Source: Arthrobacter sp. StoSoilB22
Lineage (GTDB): Bacteria; Actinomycetota; Actinomycetes; Actinomycetales; Micrococcaceae
Direction of reading: 5' to 3'
DNA: 64,000 nucleotides
Assembly (NCBI RefSeq): GCF_019977315.1
Contig: NZ_AP024652.1
Coordinates: 1,612,001 to 1,676,000, forward strand
This document shows, in pieces, positions 8,268 through 17,692 of this stretch (its first letter is position 1; each line of letters starts with the position of its first letter). The translations under genes and the position numbers were made by a program. Under the pieces are notes generated by a model. The model worked only from the letters and a program-made list of their open reading frames with translations, ran no database searches and had not been told where the DNA came from.

Positions 8268-9611
8268 ATGACTGTCGTACCCTTGCCACTGGAACAGACC
8301 CTTCCCGGCGGCGAATTGATCCATGGTGCCGAGGGCGGTTCCGTCGTGCGGCGCTCGGTCCTGCCCGGCGGCGTGCGCGTCCTCACCGAGGCAATGCCCG
8401 GTCAGCGTTCGGCCACCATAGGGTTCTGGGTGGCAGTGGGTTCGCGTGATGAAGCGGACGGCCAGCATGGTTCCACACACTTTCTTGAGCACCTGTTGTT
8501 CAAGGGCACCAAACGGCGCACAGCCTTGGAAATCGCGTCCGCCTTCGACGAGGTGGGCGGTGAATCCAACGCGGCCACAGCCAAGGAAAGCACCTGCTAC
8601 TTCGCCAGGGTCCTGGATACAGACCTCCCCATGGCCATCGACGTCATCGCGGACATGATCACCGGTGCGGTCTTGGATCCTGCCGAATTGGAGCAGGAAC
8701 GCGACGTCATCCTTGAGGAGATCGCCATGGACAGCGACGACCCCACGGACGTCGCCCATGAGAAGTTCGTGGCCGCTGTCCTGGGCAACCACGCGCTGGC
8801 ACGGCCTATCGGGGGTACGCCGGATGCTATTAGAGCCGTGGCAAGGGATTCGGTATGGGCGCACTACCAGCGCTACTACCGACCGGAGGAACTGGTCATC
8901 ACCGCAGCCGGCGGACTGGATCACGACGTCGTCTGCCAGCTGGTTGTGGATGCCCTGACAGCTGCTGGATGGCAGCTGGACGCCGACGCCGCGCCGGTAG
9001 ACCGCCGGGGCACGGACCGTGCCGTCATCACGGGCACGGCCGGACTGCACGTAGTAAAGCGTCCTGTGGAGCAAGCCAATATCATCATGGGTTGCCCAAC
9101 GATCGTTGCCACCGATGACCGCCGGTTTGTCATGAGCGTGCTCAATGCCGTACTGGGCGGAGGCATGTCCTCACGCCTGTTCCAGGAAATTCGTGAAAAG
9201 CGCGGCCTGGTGTACTCCACCTACTCTTTCACTGCCGCGTATGCGGACGCTGGCTACTTCGGAATGTATGCCGGCTGCACGCCTTCCAAGGTCCGCCAGG
9301 TGTTGGAACTCCTGGGCCTTGAGCTGGACAAGCTCGCCAAGGAAGGTATCACCGAGGAAGAGCTCCGGAAGGCTGTGGGGCAGCTTAGCGGCGGGATTGT
9401 CCTCGCGCTCGAAGACACGGGCTCCCGGATGTCGCGTCTTGGCCGGGCGGAATTGGTGTCCGGGGAGTTCCAGGACATCGACGAGACCCTGGCACGCATC
9501 AAGGCCGTCACCGTAGAGGATGTCCAGGACCTCGCCCGTGAACTCGCAGCGGCGCCCCGGACCATCACTGTTGTTGGTCCCTTTGAGGAAACCGAAACTT
9601 TCGGGCTCTAG
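8268..9611 (+). CDS. M16-family zinc metallopeptidase
   Basis: 447 residues, a single-chain insulinase/mitochondrial-processing-peptidase-like protein. The inverted zinc motif is HFLEH (H71, E74, H75) with the distal Glu in ILEEIAMDSDD; the second half carries the REKRGLVYSTYSF segment typical of M16 proteins. Actinobacteria often place it right after pnp, as here. No signal peptide is visible, so it is probably cytosolic. It starts at ATG 8268 after GAAAGG. Confidence 0.92.
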   Translation: MTVVPLPLEQTLPGGELIHGAEGGSVVRRSVLPGGVRVLTEAMPGQRSATIGFWVAVGSRDEADGQHGSTHFLEHLLFKGTKRRTALEIASAFDEVGGESNAATAKESTCYFARVLDTDLPMAIDVIADMITGAVLDPAELEQERDVILEEIAMDSDDPTDVAHEKFVAAVLGNHALARPIGGTPDAIRAVARDSVWAHYQRYYRPEELVITAAGGLDHDVVCQLVVDALTAAGWQLDADAAPVDRRGTDRAVITGTAGLHVVKRPVEQANIIMGCPTIVATDDRRFVMSVLNAVLGGGMSSRLFQEIREKRGLVYSTYSFTAAYADAGYFGMYAGCTPSKVRQVLELLGLELDKLAKEGITEEELRKAVGQLSGGIVLALEDTGSRMSRLGRAELVSGEFQDIDETLARIKAVTVEDVQDLARELAAAPRTITVVGPFEETETFGL

Positions 9612-9648
9612 GTTCCCGTCCGGAACCTCTGGACTCCCGCACTGTAAA

Positions 9649-9682
9649 CAGGGCAGCATGATCACACGATGATGCTGCCCTG
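9649..9682. terminator. Hairpin after the M16 peptidase gene
   Basis: CAGGGCAGCAT (9649-9659) and its complement (9672-9682) form a perfect 11-bp stem with a 12-base loop. There is no clean T-run on the plus strand. It is probably a weak or processed terminator. Confidence 0.5.
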
Positions 9683-9699
9683 ACTACTTTGGAGCCCTG

Positions 9700-10161
9700 A
9701 TGGATGCGCCCTCAAGCGGCCAAGCCGCGGAGATGCTGCGGGATTTCCTTGGTCATTGGCGCGGCATTACGGAGATCGCAGCGTCTCCTTGGGGAACTGC
9801 TCGGACTGCAGAAGCCGAGGCGGTGTTTACCAAGGCTGCGGGCGGATATGCCGTGGTTCAGAGCTATAGGCACCGCGAAGCCGACGGCACGCATTTCGAA
9901 GGTCATGGCATGTTCACTGTTGACCGGGACCACGGCGACACGCTGTGGTACTACGTGGACAGCATGGGACGGCCACCGGCGAGCCCGGTCCGTGGGACAT
10001 GGAATGCAGGCACGTTGACCCTGGACCGGCGGACAGCCGACGGCGTAGCCCGGCACACATTCCGCGTGGACGATGGCGTCCTGGTGCACACCGCAGACTT
10101 GAGGCTTGAAGGATCCGCTGAGTTCAGCCCGTTGTTGAAGAGCGTGTTCCGGAAAGCGTGA
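9700..10161 (+). CDS. DUF1579-like protein
   Basis: 153 residues resembling the DUF1579 beta-barrel family: an N-terminal LRDFLGHWRGITEI segment, then alternating strands (GYAVVQSYRHREADG, GHGMFTVDRDHGDTLWYYVDS, GTWNAGTLTLDRR, RHTFRVDDGVLVHTADL). These proteins are small intracellular barrels of unknown ligand. It converges on moaD with 30 bases between stops and no strong terminator. Confidence 0.65.
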   Translation: MDAPSSGQAAEMLRDFLGHWRGITEIAASPWGTARTAEAEAVFTKAAGGYAVVQSYRHREADGTHFEGHGMFTVDRDHGDTLWYYVDSMGRPPASPVRGTWNAGTLTLDRRTADGVARHTFRVDDGVLVHTADLRLEGSAEFSPLLKSVFRKA

Positions 10162-10191
10162 ACCCGCGCAGCGCTGGCGCCCTGTGCGGTC

Positions 10192-10458
10192 CTAGCCTCC
10201 GGCGAACGGCGGCAATACGTCGATGACGTCGTCGCTTCCCAAGGGAGCTGTACGGTCGCGGACGGCCACCTCGTTGCGAAGGAAACTGCTGCGTGCCACG
10301 ATCCTGGCGAGCGGCGGCGTGCCTTCGGGGGGAAGCGGACGTTCGACGGCGAGGGCAGCTTCCAGCAGCGCCTCCAGGCTGGCTCCTTCCGGGAGGGAGT
10401 GAAGTTCTTCTTCCACCCCGGCGGCCGCGCGTGCGGCAGCGAAGTAACGGACAAGCAA
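10192..10458 (-). CDS. moaD: Molybdopterin synthase sulfur-carrier subunit
   Basis: 88 residues with the beta-grasp ThiS/MoaD fold and the C-terminal Gly-Gly (DVLPPFAGG) that is adenylated and thiocarboxylated. It donates sulfur to cyclic pyranopterin monophosphate together with MoaE, encoded at 17.7 kb. It starts four bases after the moaA stop, so it is co-transcribed with moaA. Confidence 0.9.
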   Translation of the reverse strand: MLVRYFAAARAAAGVEEELHSLPEGASLEALLEAALAVERPLPPEGTPPLARIVARSSFLRNEVAVRDRTAPLGSDDVIDVLPPFAGG

Positions 10459-10462
10459 AGGT

Positions 10463-11602
10463 TCAGCCTCCGATTGCGCTCATGCTGCGGTCCGGCTGGA
10501 CGAAGTCCGCTGCGCCGAGACCTGTGTGGTCCATGCCGTGGGCTTTGGGTTTGACCCACATGGCGTCCTGCCACCGCGACGCCAATTGGTCATCCGTGGC
10601 ACCTTCACGAAGGAGGCCCAACAGGTCGAATTCTTCGCGGGAGAAAAGACAGCTCATGATCTTGCCCTCCGCGGTGATGCGGGTACGGCGGCAGTCGGAG
10701 CAGAACGGCTCAGTGACTGATGCGATGATGCCGACTGTACCGAGGACCGGCCCTGTGGCGACGCCCGTTGCCGCGTCCCGGCGTCGTACTTCAAACCGTT
10801 CGGCCGGTGCGCCGTCCCGCTCGCGGGGGTCGTTGTCCAGCACGAAGTCTCGGGAGAGCAGTCCACGAATCTCGGCGGCCGTGATCATGTTGCGTCGGGT
10901 CCAGCCGTGGTCCGCGTCCAAGGGCATTTGTTCGATGAAGCGGAGTTCGTAGCCGCGGCCCAGGGCCCATTCCAGAAGATCCGGCGACTCGGCGTCGTTG
11001 ATGCCGCGCATCAGCACAGCGTTCAGTTTTACCGGGCCCAACCCGGCCGCCCAAGCGGCATCCACGCCGGCCAGGACGCGATCCAGGAAGGGGCGACGGG
11101 TAAGTTTGGTGAAGGTCTCCTCATGGAGGGAATCGAGCGAGACATTGATGCGGGTAAGACCCGCGGCTTTCAGTGCTGCGGCCTTCTTATCCAGTCCCAC
11201 GCCATTGGTGGTCATGGAGATGGGGAGGTCCGGGTGGTCCGCGCGGATGCCGGCAATGATGTCCACCAAGTCGGCGCGGACCAGGGGCTCGCCACCAGTC
11301 AGGCGGAGTTCCCGCACGCCCAGGGCGTTGACGCCGACACGGACGATTCGGACTATCTCGTCCCTGGTCATCACTGCCTGTTTCGAGAGCCATTCGAGTC
11401 CCTCGGCAGGCATGCAGTAGGTGCAGCGCAGGTTGCACTTGTCCGTCAAGGAAAGGCGCATATCCGTTGCGCGGCGGCCATAACGATCCCACAGCCCGGT
11501 GGGCGTGCCGGCTGGACGTGGTGGCGGAACTGCAACGCCGCTTTCCGGGCTGCCTGCCGCGCCGCCCGGAGGGGGCACCGGCATGCCTAGCTGAACACTC
11601 AT
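10463..11602 (-). CDS. moaA: GTP 3',8-cyclase (Moco biosynthesis)
   Basis: 379 residues; a radical SAM enzyme for the first step of molybdenum cofactor synthesis. The SAM cluster is CNLRCTYC, the second 4Fe-4S site uses CSDCRRTRITAEGKIMSC, and the chain ends in the catalytic Gly-Gly (SMSAIGG). A Pro/Gly-rich stretch of about 35 residues precedes the core. The ATG lies six bases after TAGCCT (minus strand, 11614-11609), so the mRNA may be leaderless. It is divergent from the two-component system. Confidence 0.95.
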   Translation of the reverse strand: MSVQLGMPVPPPGGAAGSPESGVAVPPPRPAGTPTGLWDRYGRRATDMRLSLTDKCNLRCTYCMPAEGLEWLSKQAVMTRDEIVRIVRVGVNALGVRELRLTGGEPLVRADLVDIIAGIRADHPDLPISMTTNGVGLDKKAAALKAAGLTRINVSLDSLHEETFTKLTRRPFLDRVLAGVDAAWAAGLGPVKLNAVLMRGINDAESPDLLEWALGRGYELRFIEQMPLDADHGWTRRNMITAAEIRGLLSRDFVLDNDPRERDGAPAERFEVRRRDAATGVATGPVLGTVGIIASVTEPFCSDCRRTRITAEGKIMSCLFSREEFDLLGLLREGATDDQLASRWQDAMWVKPKAHGMDHTGLGAADFVQPDRSMSAIGG

Positions 11603-11752
11603 AAATTCAGGCTACGCCACCGTGGCTGGATCAGTGACACCCGTTACAGTCGCAGAGTCCTTTACCCACACAGTTCTTACGGATTCCAAACGCTTGTGCA
11701 CTTTGGGCCAGGAACGCGTGCCGGCCACCGTCAGCAAACCTATGCTGAAAGC

Positions 11753-12568
11753 GTGACCACAAATGCGGCATCAGCAGCGGAGCCGGGGAATCGTCGGATC
11801 CTCCTGGTGGAGGATGAACAGACCATTGCCGACGTCGTCCGTGACTACCTGCTCAAAGCCGGGTTCCAGGTGGACATGGCGGGGGATGGTTTCACCGCAC
11901 TCGACCTTGCAGCCACGCGGCAACCCGATCTTGTCATCCTGGATCGTATGCTGCCAGGCCTGGACGGCGTGGAGGTGTGCCGTCGGCTTCGTCTAAGCAT
12001 GAGCGTTCCCGTCATCATGGTCACAGCCTTGGGAACCGAAGATGACCGGATATTGGGCCTGGAGATGGGCGCGGATGACTACGTCACCAAACCCTTTTCC
12101 CCGCGTGAACTGGTCCTCCGGGTGAAGTCGGTACTGCGCCGGAGTATCAAGGAGTTCACTCCGGAACCGCCGGTGGAAGCCGCAGGACTGGAACTGGATC
12201 CTGCCTCCCGGACCGTGACGCACCACGGAGTTCCGCTGGCTCTGACGGTCCGTGAATTCGACCTCCTGGCTTTCCTGATGCGAAGGCCCCACCAGGTCTT
12301 CAGCCGGGAAGAACTCATCAAGGCCGTATGGGGCTGGGACTTCGGTGATCTGTCTACCGTCACCGTTCACGTCCGGCGCCTACGGGAGAAGATAGAAGCC
12401 AACCCCACCAAACCCGAACTGCTTAAGACAGTTTGGGGCGTTGGCTACCGCTTCGATGGCAAGCGGTCTGAGACCGAAACTGTGCGGCCCGACGTGTCAG
12501 GGCCCGACGTGTCAGGGCCCGACGTGTCGGGGCCCAACGTTTCAGGGGGTGACCATGGAAGGCAGTGA
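11753..12568 (+). CDS. OmpR-family response regulator
   Basis: About 271 residues from GTG 11753. The receiver domain (about 14-128) has the acidic pocket VEDE, phospho-acceptor D64 in VILDRMLPG, T91 and the lysine in VTKPFSP. The winged-helix DNA-binding domain (about 150-245) ends in VWGVGYRF. After it comes an unusual tail of four PDVSG-type pentapeptides. TATGCT at 11741-11746 lies six bases before the GTG, so the mRNA is probably leaderless; an upstream in-frame ATG at 11696 is unlikely. It overlaps the kinase gene by 14 bases. Confidence 0.92.
   Translation: MTTNAASAAEPGNRRILLVEDEQTIADVVRDYLLKAGFQVDMAGDGFTALDLAATRQPDLVILDRMLPGLDGVEVCRRLRLSMSVPVIMVTALGTEDDRILGLEMGADDYVTKPFSPRELVLRVKSVLRRSIKEFTPEPPVEAAGLELDPASRTVTHHGVPLALTVREFDLLAFLMRRPHQVFSREELIKAVWGWDFGDLSTVTVHVRRLREKIEANPTKPELLKTVWGVGYRFDGKRSETETVRPDVSGPDVSGPDVSGPNVSGGDHGRQ
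12488..12547 (+). repeat. Four tandem 15-bp units in the response regulator gene
   Basis: Units CCCGACGTGTCAGGG at 12488-12502, 12503-12517, 12518-12532 and 12533-12547 (the last two slightly diverged) encode PDVSG PDVSG PDVSG PNVSG. Each unit carries a CAGGG/CGGGG sequence resembling a Shine-Dalgarno site. The last one is followed by GGTGACC and the kinase ATG. Units in multiples of 15 keep the frame, so copy number could vary. Confidence 0.9.
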
Positions 12569-13817
12569 GCTGTGGATCATCCTGGCATGGGTCCTGTTCT
12601 GGGCTGTGGTCATTGGGGCCGCCACGTGGGCGCTTCTCAGGCTGCTCCGCCGGGCCTCGGTACTCGCCCAGATCTGCCTGGTGGTGGTTGCCACTGTAGC
12701 TGTGCTGGTGGCAGGAATGGTCAGTGCCTTCAACGCGATGTTCATTTCCGCGCGGGACCTTGAGGTCATGTGGTACATCCTGGCCACTGCCTCAGCCGTC
12801 GCCGTGGCTCTGTCACTGATGCTCGGTGCCGGCGTCTCACGCAATGCGGCCCACCTTGTTGACGCTGCCCGACGCCTTGGTCGTGGCGAAACACTGGAAC
12901 ATACCGTGGCCGAGGGTCGGGGGAGCGCTCCCGCCATGACATCCGAACTCGCCGAATTGGCCCAGGAACTTGAGGCCAGCAGCCGCAGCCTGGCCGAATC
13001 GCGGGAACGCGAAGCTGCTATTGAGGCCGCCCGCCGGGAGCTGGTGTCATGGATATCCCATGACCTCCGTACACCATTGGCCAGCATGCGCGCCATGACC
13101 GAGGCCCTTGAAGACGGTATGGCATCAGATGTGCAGGGCTATTACCGGAAGATCATCGGGCAGACAGAGCAGATGACGGCCATGGTCAACGACCTCCTGG
13201 AGCTGTCCAAGATTCAGGCCGGCACCCTCCGCCTGCGTGCCGAACCGCTGGACTTGTACGACCTCGTCAGCGACGCGATCTCTGACCTGGCGCCGCTAGC
13301 CGCCAGGAAAGGCATCAGGCTCGACGGCGGCGGTGACCGTGAGTGCATGGCCGTCGCCGACGGACCAAGCCTCGCCCGGGCAGTGCGGAACATACTTCTC
13401 AACGCCATCATCTACAGCGAACCCGGCAGCGACGTCCACATCAGCGTCGGCGGCGAACGCGTTGGAGGTTCCAGCGGGAACGCCGTGATCGCTGTGGAGG
13501 ACCAGTGCGGCGGCATCCCGGACGAGGACCTTCCGCACCTGTTCGAAACGGGATGGCAGAAAGACCCCGCCCGTCGCACTACGGAAGAGATGCAAGGCAG
13601 CTACAGCGGGGCAGGCATCGGCCTGAGCATGGTGGCTGGCATCGTCAAGGCGCATGGGGGAGCGGTCACCGTGGATAACGTCGACGGCGGTTGCCGCTTT
13701 GCGCTGTCACTTCCGGCCAAGGCGCCCTCATCGGAATCGCGGATGCCGTCCACGACATCAATGACTCCCACCCATCAACCCATCGCCAGAGAACACCGCC
13801 ATGGAGGCATCTCATGA
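12555..13817 (+). CDS. Sensor histidine kinase
   Basis: 420 residues. Two or three hydrophobic N-terminal segments (about 8-32, 36-60, 72-94) leave almost no extracellular domain, so the signal is probably sensed in or at the membrane. Then come a HAMP-like helix, HisKA with phospho-acceptor H169 in SWISHDLRTPLASMRAM, and HATPase_c with N box (NILLNAIIYSEPGS), G1 (DQCGGIPDEDL) and G2 (GAGIGLSMV). The ATG lies inside the regulator gene and its TGA overlaps the next ATG (13814-13817), so regulator, kinase and molybdoenzyme are translationally coupled. Confidence 0.92.
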   Translation: MEGSELWIILAWVLFWAVVIGAATWALLRLLRRASVLAQICLVVVATVAVLVAGMVSAFNAMFISARDLEVMWYILATASAVAVALSLMLGAGVSRNAAHLVDAARRLGRGETLEHTVAEGRGSAPAMTSELAELAQELEASSRSLAESREREAAIEAARRELVSWISHDLRTPLASMRAMTEALEDGMASDVQGYYRKIIGQTEQMTAMVNDLLELSKIQAGTLRLRAEPLDLYDLVSDAISDLAPLAARKGIRLDGGGDRECMAVADGPSLARAVRNILLNAIIYSEPGSDVHISVGGERVGGSSGNAVIAVEDQCGGIPDEDLPHLFETGWQKDPARRTTEEMQGSYSGAGIGLSMVAGIVKAHGGAVTVDNVDGGCRFALSLPAKAPSSESRMPSTTSMTPTHQPIAREHRHGGIS

Positions 13818-15394
13818 GTACGCTCGCACCCGGTACCACCCAGCAGCGAGGCACCATGGGCAGGCCCGCGCTGTGGGCGGCAGCCGCCGGCGTAGCAGCC
13901 GGTGCCGCGGGGATCGCGGCGGGCGAACTGGCTGCCGGTCTCCTGAGCCCCCTGGTATCGCCTGTTACAGCCCTCGGTGGTGCGGTGATCGATGCCGTAC
14001 CGCCCGGGGTCAAGGATCTGGCGGTGCAGTTGTTCGGTACTGCAGACAAGATCGTGCTGGTGGCCTGCATTGTGAGCGTCGCAGGAATTCTGGCGGCGCT
14101 TGCTGGCATCCTGGAACGTCGCCGCACCGGCTGGGGCCTGGCACTGGCTGGACTGGCGGGCGCAGCCGGACTGACCGCCGTCGTGACCCGAGCCCAAGCG
14201 AGCCCCCAAGCGGCCCTTGCACCGATCGTTGCCGCCATTGTCACCATGCTGCTGCTGCGAACGCTCATACGTCGGCTCGCAACCTGGGCTCCCTCCGAAG
14301 AAACCCCCGGCCGTGAGGAGGCACCACTGGCTCGGCGGAGCTTTCTGAACGCCTTGGCTGGAACCTCACTCGCCGCCGTCGTGGCCGGAACAGTGACCAC
14401 TGTCCTCACCAGGGCTACAGCAGTGGCGTCAGGTTTCCGCGGTTCCATGACGCTCCCGGAACCCGCCACGCCGGCGCAAGCCATTCCTGCAGGTGCGTCC
14501 CTTCCCGTGGATGGCATCAGCCCCCTGGTCACCCCGAACGCGGATTTCTACAGGATCGACACCGCCTTGACGGTGCCGGCCATCGATCCTCCTGCCTGGA
14601 AACTGAAGGTCACCGGAATGGTGGAACGCGAAGTTGAAATGGACTTCGCCACCCTCCTGGCCAAGCCCATGACAGAACGCCACATCACCATCGCCTGCGT
14701 GTCCAACAATGTAGGTGGCGACCTCATCGGCAATGCCCTCTGGCTGGGCTGGCCCGTACGGGAACTCCTGGCCATGGCAGGACCCAAGGCCGGCGCGGAC
14801 ATGGTCCTCTCCACCAGTAACGACGGCTGGACGGCCAGCACTCCCTTGGAGGCCCTCACAGATGACCGTGACGCGCTCCTGGCCGTAGGCATGAACGGAG
14901 AGCCGCTCCCGCTGGAACACGGATTCCCCGTGCGGATGATCGTGCCGGGACTTTATGGCTTCGTCTCGGCCACCAAATGGCTCACTGAACTCAAGGTCAC
15001 ACGCTTCGCCGACGACACCGCGTACTGGACGCCCCGTGGTTGGAGCGATCGAGGTCCCATCAAGACGCAATCGCGCATCGATGTACCCCGCAGCGGCCGG
15101 AGCGTCCAAGCAGGCAAGGTGCAGTTCGGCGGCGTAGCCTGGGCCCAGCACAGGGGAGTCAACCGCGTAGAGCTCCGCGTCAACCGCGGACCATGGCAGC
15201 AGGCAGCGCTGGCCAGCCCGATCTCCTCAGACACCTGGTATCAGTGGCAGTTGGGCCTGGATCTCACGCCAGGGGACTACGAAGTGCAGGTCCGGGCAAC
15301 CGATTCCACCGGTGTTCCTCAGACTGAAGACAAAGCGCCGGTAGCCCCGGATGGTGCCACCGGCTATCACACCATCAACGTCAAAGTGGGCTGA
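13814..15394 (+). CDS. Membrane-anchored sulfite-oxidase-family molybdoenzyme
   Basis: 526 residues. Three or four N-terminal hydrophobic segments (about 19-40, 68-90, 98-118, 135-155) precede a twin-arginine-like signal-anchor (ARRSFLNALAG at about 174-184). The Moco domain then begins (TPNADFYRIDTALTVPAID), with the Mo-ligand cysteine in TIACVSNNVGGDLIGNALWLG. A C-terminal dimerisation domain of the sulfite oxidase type follows (VQFGGVAWAQHRGVNRVELRV). The substrate is unknown. It is likely exported by Tat with the catalytic part outside, and is the obvious client of the adjacent Moco genes. The ATG overlaps the kinase TGA and follows GGAGG. Confidence 0.88.
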   Translation: MSTLAPGTTQQRGTMGRPALWAAAAGVAAGAAGIAAGELAAGLLSPLVSPVTALGGAVIDAVPPGVKDLAVQLFGTADKIVLVACIVSVAGILAALAGILERRRTGWGLALAGLAGAAGLTAVVTRAQASPQAALAPIVAAIVTMLLLRTLIRRLATWAPSEETPGREEAPLARRSFLNALAGTSLAAVVAGTVTTVLTRATAVASGFRGSMTLPEPATPAQAIPAGASLPVDGISPLVTPNADFYRIDTALTVPAIDPPAWKLKVTGMVEREVEMDFATLLAKPMTERHITIACVSNNVGGDLIGNALWLGWPVRELLAMAGPKAGADMVLSTSNDGWTASTPLEALTDDRDALLAVGMNGEPLPLEHGFPVRMIVPGLYGFVSATKWLTELKVTRFADDTAYWTPRGWSDRGPIKTQSRIDVPRSGRSVQAGKVQFGGVAWAQHRGVNRVELRVNRGPWQQAALASPISSDTWYQWQLGLDLTPGDYEVQVRATDSTGVPQTEDKAPVAPDGATGYHTINVKVG

Positions 15395-15459
15395 GGCCCT
15401 AGTCTGGGTACGTCCGGAGGTTTCGCCGGAAGCCAGCGTGTCCACACAGGAGGATGTCC

Positions 15460-16680
15460 GTGCCCAGATCTGTTGCAGCCCACCGCCAGGCAGTGGTGGA
15501 ACTGCTGACCGGTGTCCTAGCCGACAAAGGGCACCTCCGCATGCCATTACTGGAGGCACTGGGTAGGGCGCTCGCCGTCGACGTCCACGCGCCACTGTCA
15601 CTGCCCCCGTTCGCCAACTCCCAAATGGACGGATTCGCCGTCCGCTCAGCAGATATCCCCGACGGCGGTGCGGAGCTCCGGGTAGCGGAGCCGGTTCCGG
15701 CAGGTGCCGCGCCGGCAGCTCTCAAGCCCGGCTTTGCCGCCCCCATCATGACCGGAGCCGTGATCCCCGAGGGGGCCGACGCCGTCGTGCCCATTGAAAA
15801 GGCCACGCCGAACACTTTCCCGGACCCTGCAGCGGGCGAGGCTACCGTGGTCCTGCCTTCAGTCGCCTCCGGCACCTACGTCCGGGACAGCGGCAGCGAC
15901 ATCGGCAAGGGTGCGCTGGCGTTGGCCGCCAGTACGCGGATGGGGCCCGCACAATTGGGCTTGCTGGCCGCCTTGGGCCTGACAACCGTTCAGGTCCGCC
16001 AACCCTGCCGTGTCCTCCTGGTCACCACCGGAGATGAGGTAGTGGAGCCGGGGTCCGAACTCACAGCAGGCAAGATCTTCGATTCCAACGGGACACTGCT
16101 CGAAGCGTCCATGCGACAGGCCGGCCTGGACGTGGTCCGCACCGGGATTTCCGAAGACGATCCCTCCAAACTGCTGGCGGTCCTTCGTCGTCATACCGGG
16201 CCGGCGGAGGACCGGGTAGATGTCATCGTCACCACCGGGGGAGTGAGCAAGGGCGCCTACGAGGTAGTCCGGCAAGCCATGGCGAACCAGCCGGTGGAAT
16301 TCCAGCCGGTCGCCATGCAGCCAGGCGGACCGCAAGGATTGGGCACCTTTGAGGGCGTGCCCTTCCTGGGCTTTCCGGGGAACCCGGTCAGTTGCCTGGT
16401 CTCCTTCGAAATGTTTCTCCGGCCCGCCCTTTCGCAGGTACAGGGAACCCCTGCCCCGAGGCCGGTGGTCAGGGCACGCCTGAGCGAATCGCTGACCTCC
16501 CCGGAAGGAAAACACCAGGTTCGCCGCGGAACCATGGGCACCGATGGCACGGTCCGGATGGAAGGTGGCGCAGGTTCCCACCTGGTCCATGCCCTGGCCC
16601 GGGCAAACGCCCTGGTGCAGATCCCCGGCGACGTCACGGAACTCGCCGAAGGGGACGAAGTGGAAGTATGGATGCTGTGA
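15460..16680 (+). CDS. moeA: Molybdopterin molybdenumtransferase
   Basis: About 406 residues. MoeA inserts molybdate into adenylated molybdopterin. Motifs: [31 protein letters not shown], then the MoCF-like domain [26 protein letters not shown] and [22 protein letters not shown] at 15448-15453 abuts an ATG at 15454 with no spacing; the GTG at 15460 has a normal six-base gap, so I use that start. The 3' end overlaps moaC by 13 bases. Confidence 0.93.
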   Translation: MPRSVAAHRQAVVELLTGVLADKGHLRMPLLEALGRALAVDVHAPLSLPPFANSQMDGFAVRSADIPDGGAELRVAEPVPAGAAPAALKPGFAAPIMTGAVIPEGADAVVPIEKATPNTFPDPAAGEATVVLPSVASGTYVRDSGSDIGKGALALAASTRMGPAQLGLLAALGLTTVQVRQPCRVLLVTTGDEVVEPGSELTAGKIFDSNGTLLEASMRQAGLDVVRTGISEDDPSKLLAVLRRHTGPAEDRVDVIVTTGGVSKGAYEVVRQAMANQPVEFQPVAMQPGGPQGLGTFEGVPFLGFPGNPVSCLVSFEMFLRPALSQVQGTPAPRPVVRARLSESLTSPEGKHQVRRGTMGTDGTVRMEGGAGSHLVHALARANALVQIPGDVTELAEGDEVEVWML

Positions 16681-17198
16681 ACCACACTCCCGAAAATTCC
16701 GGTGGCCTGACCCACCTCAGGCAGGACGGCACCGCGCAGATGGTGGACGTCTCCCAAAAAGCCGTCACTACTCGTGTTGCGACTGCCACGGCCACTGTCC
16801 GCAGCACGCCCGCGGTGCTGGCCCTGCTGGGTGCCGGCGAGCTGCCCAAGGGCGATGCCCTCGCCGTGGCGCGCGTCGCAGGGATCATGGCGGCAAAGAA
16901 GACCCCCGATCTGATTCCGTTGTGCCATCCATTGCCGATCTCCAAGGTCACCGTGGACTTTGAGCTGGACACCGACTCGATTGGCATCCTGGCAACGGTC
17001 AAGACCAAAGGCGTGACCGGCGTCGAAATGGAAGCCCTGACGGCGGCCTCGGTGGCGGCCTTGAGCGTCTACGACATGATCAAGGCCGTGGACAAGCATG
17101 CAGTGCTGACCGATATACGGGTCTTGGCCAAGAGCGGCGGAAAAAGCGGAGACTGGGACATCTCCGGAGCGGCTACCTCCAGGGAGGCCGGCGCGTGA
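16668..17198 (+). CDS. moaC: Cyclic pyranopterin monophosphate synthase
   Basis: 176 residues. MoaC converts the MoaA product to cPMP. Signature segments are [18 protein letters not shown] and [30 protein letters not shown]. The N-terminus ([24 protein letters not shown]) is canonical. It begins inside moeA and its TGA overlaps the next GTG (17195-17198), so the genes are translationally coupled. Confidence 0.96.
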   Translation: MDAVNHTPENSGGLTHLRQDGTAQMVDVSQKAVTTRVATATATVRSTPAVLALLGAGELPKGDALAVARVAGIMAAKKTPDLIPLCHPLPISKVTVDFELDTDSIGILATVKTKGVTGVEMEALTAASVAALSVYDMIKAVDKHAVLTDIRVLAKSGGKSGDWDISGAATSREAGA

Positions 17199-17692
17199 GT
17201 GCATGCGAGCCGAACGTTCCCCGGAAGGCCGGCGTCGTGATCGCTTCAACCCGAGCAGCTGCAGGCGTGTACGCCGATGAGACCGGTCCGATCATCCTCG
17301 ATTGGCTCACCGAACACGGTTTCGATGCTTTCCCTACCATGGTGGTGCCGGACGGTGAGCCAGTTGGCGCTGCCCTAAGGGCTCTCCTGACCCAGGATCC
17401 AGCCGTAGTGATCACCAGCGGCGGCACGGGCCTTAGCCCGGATGACCGCACACCGGAAATGACGCTGCCGCTGCTTGAGCGCGAGATTCCGGGCATCATG
17501 GAAGGCATTCGCCGCGCCGGCGCTGCCAAAACCCCCATGGCCATGCTCAGCCGTGGCCACGCCGGAACAGCAGGGAAGACGTTTATCATCAACCTGCCTG
17601 GATCCCCGAAAGGCGTCATGGACGGCTTGGCTGTCCTGGACCCTGTGATCGGGCACCTTTGTGAACAGTTGGAAGGAAATCATGGGCACTGA
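17195..17692 (+). CDS. mog: Molybdopterin adenylyltransferase (MogA/MoaB family)
   Basis: 165 residues with the MoCF domain: [22 protein letters not shown], then [18 protein letters not shown], and a C-terminal [13 protein letters not shown]. It adenylates molybdopterin before MoeA adds molybdenum. The GTG start overlaps the moaC stop. Whether it is MogA or MoaB type cannot be separated by eye. Confidence 0.9.
   Translation: MSACEPNVPRKAGVVIASTRAAAGVYADETGPIILDWLTEHGFDAFPTMVVPDGEPVGAALRALLTQDPAVVITSGGTGLSPDDRTPEMTLPLLEREIPGIMEGIRRAGAAKTPMAMLSRGHAGTAGKTFIINLPGSPKGVMDGLAVLDPVIGHLCEQLEGNHGH

Noticed and set aside
12488..12547. Short direct repeats as a CRISPR array
   Set aside because: There are no spacers; the units are contiguous, in frame and encode a pentapeptide repeat.
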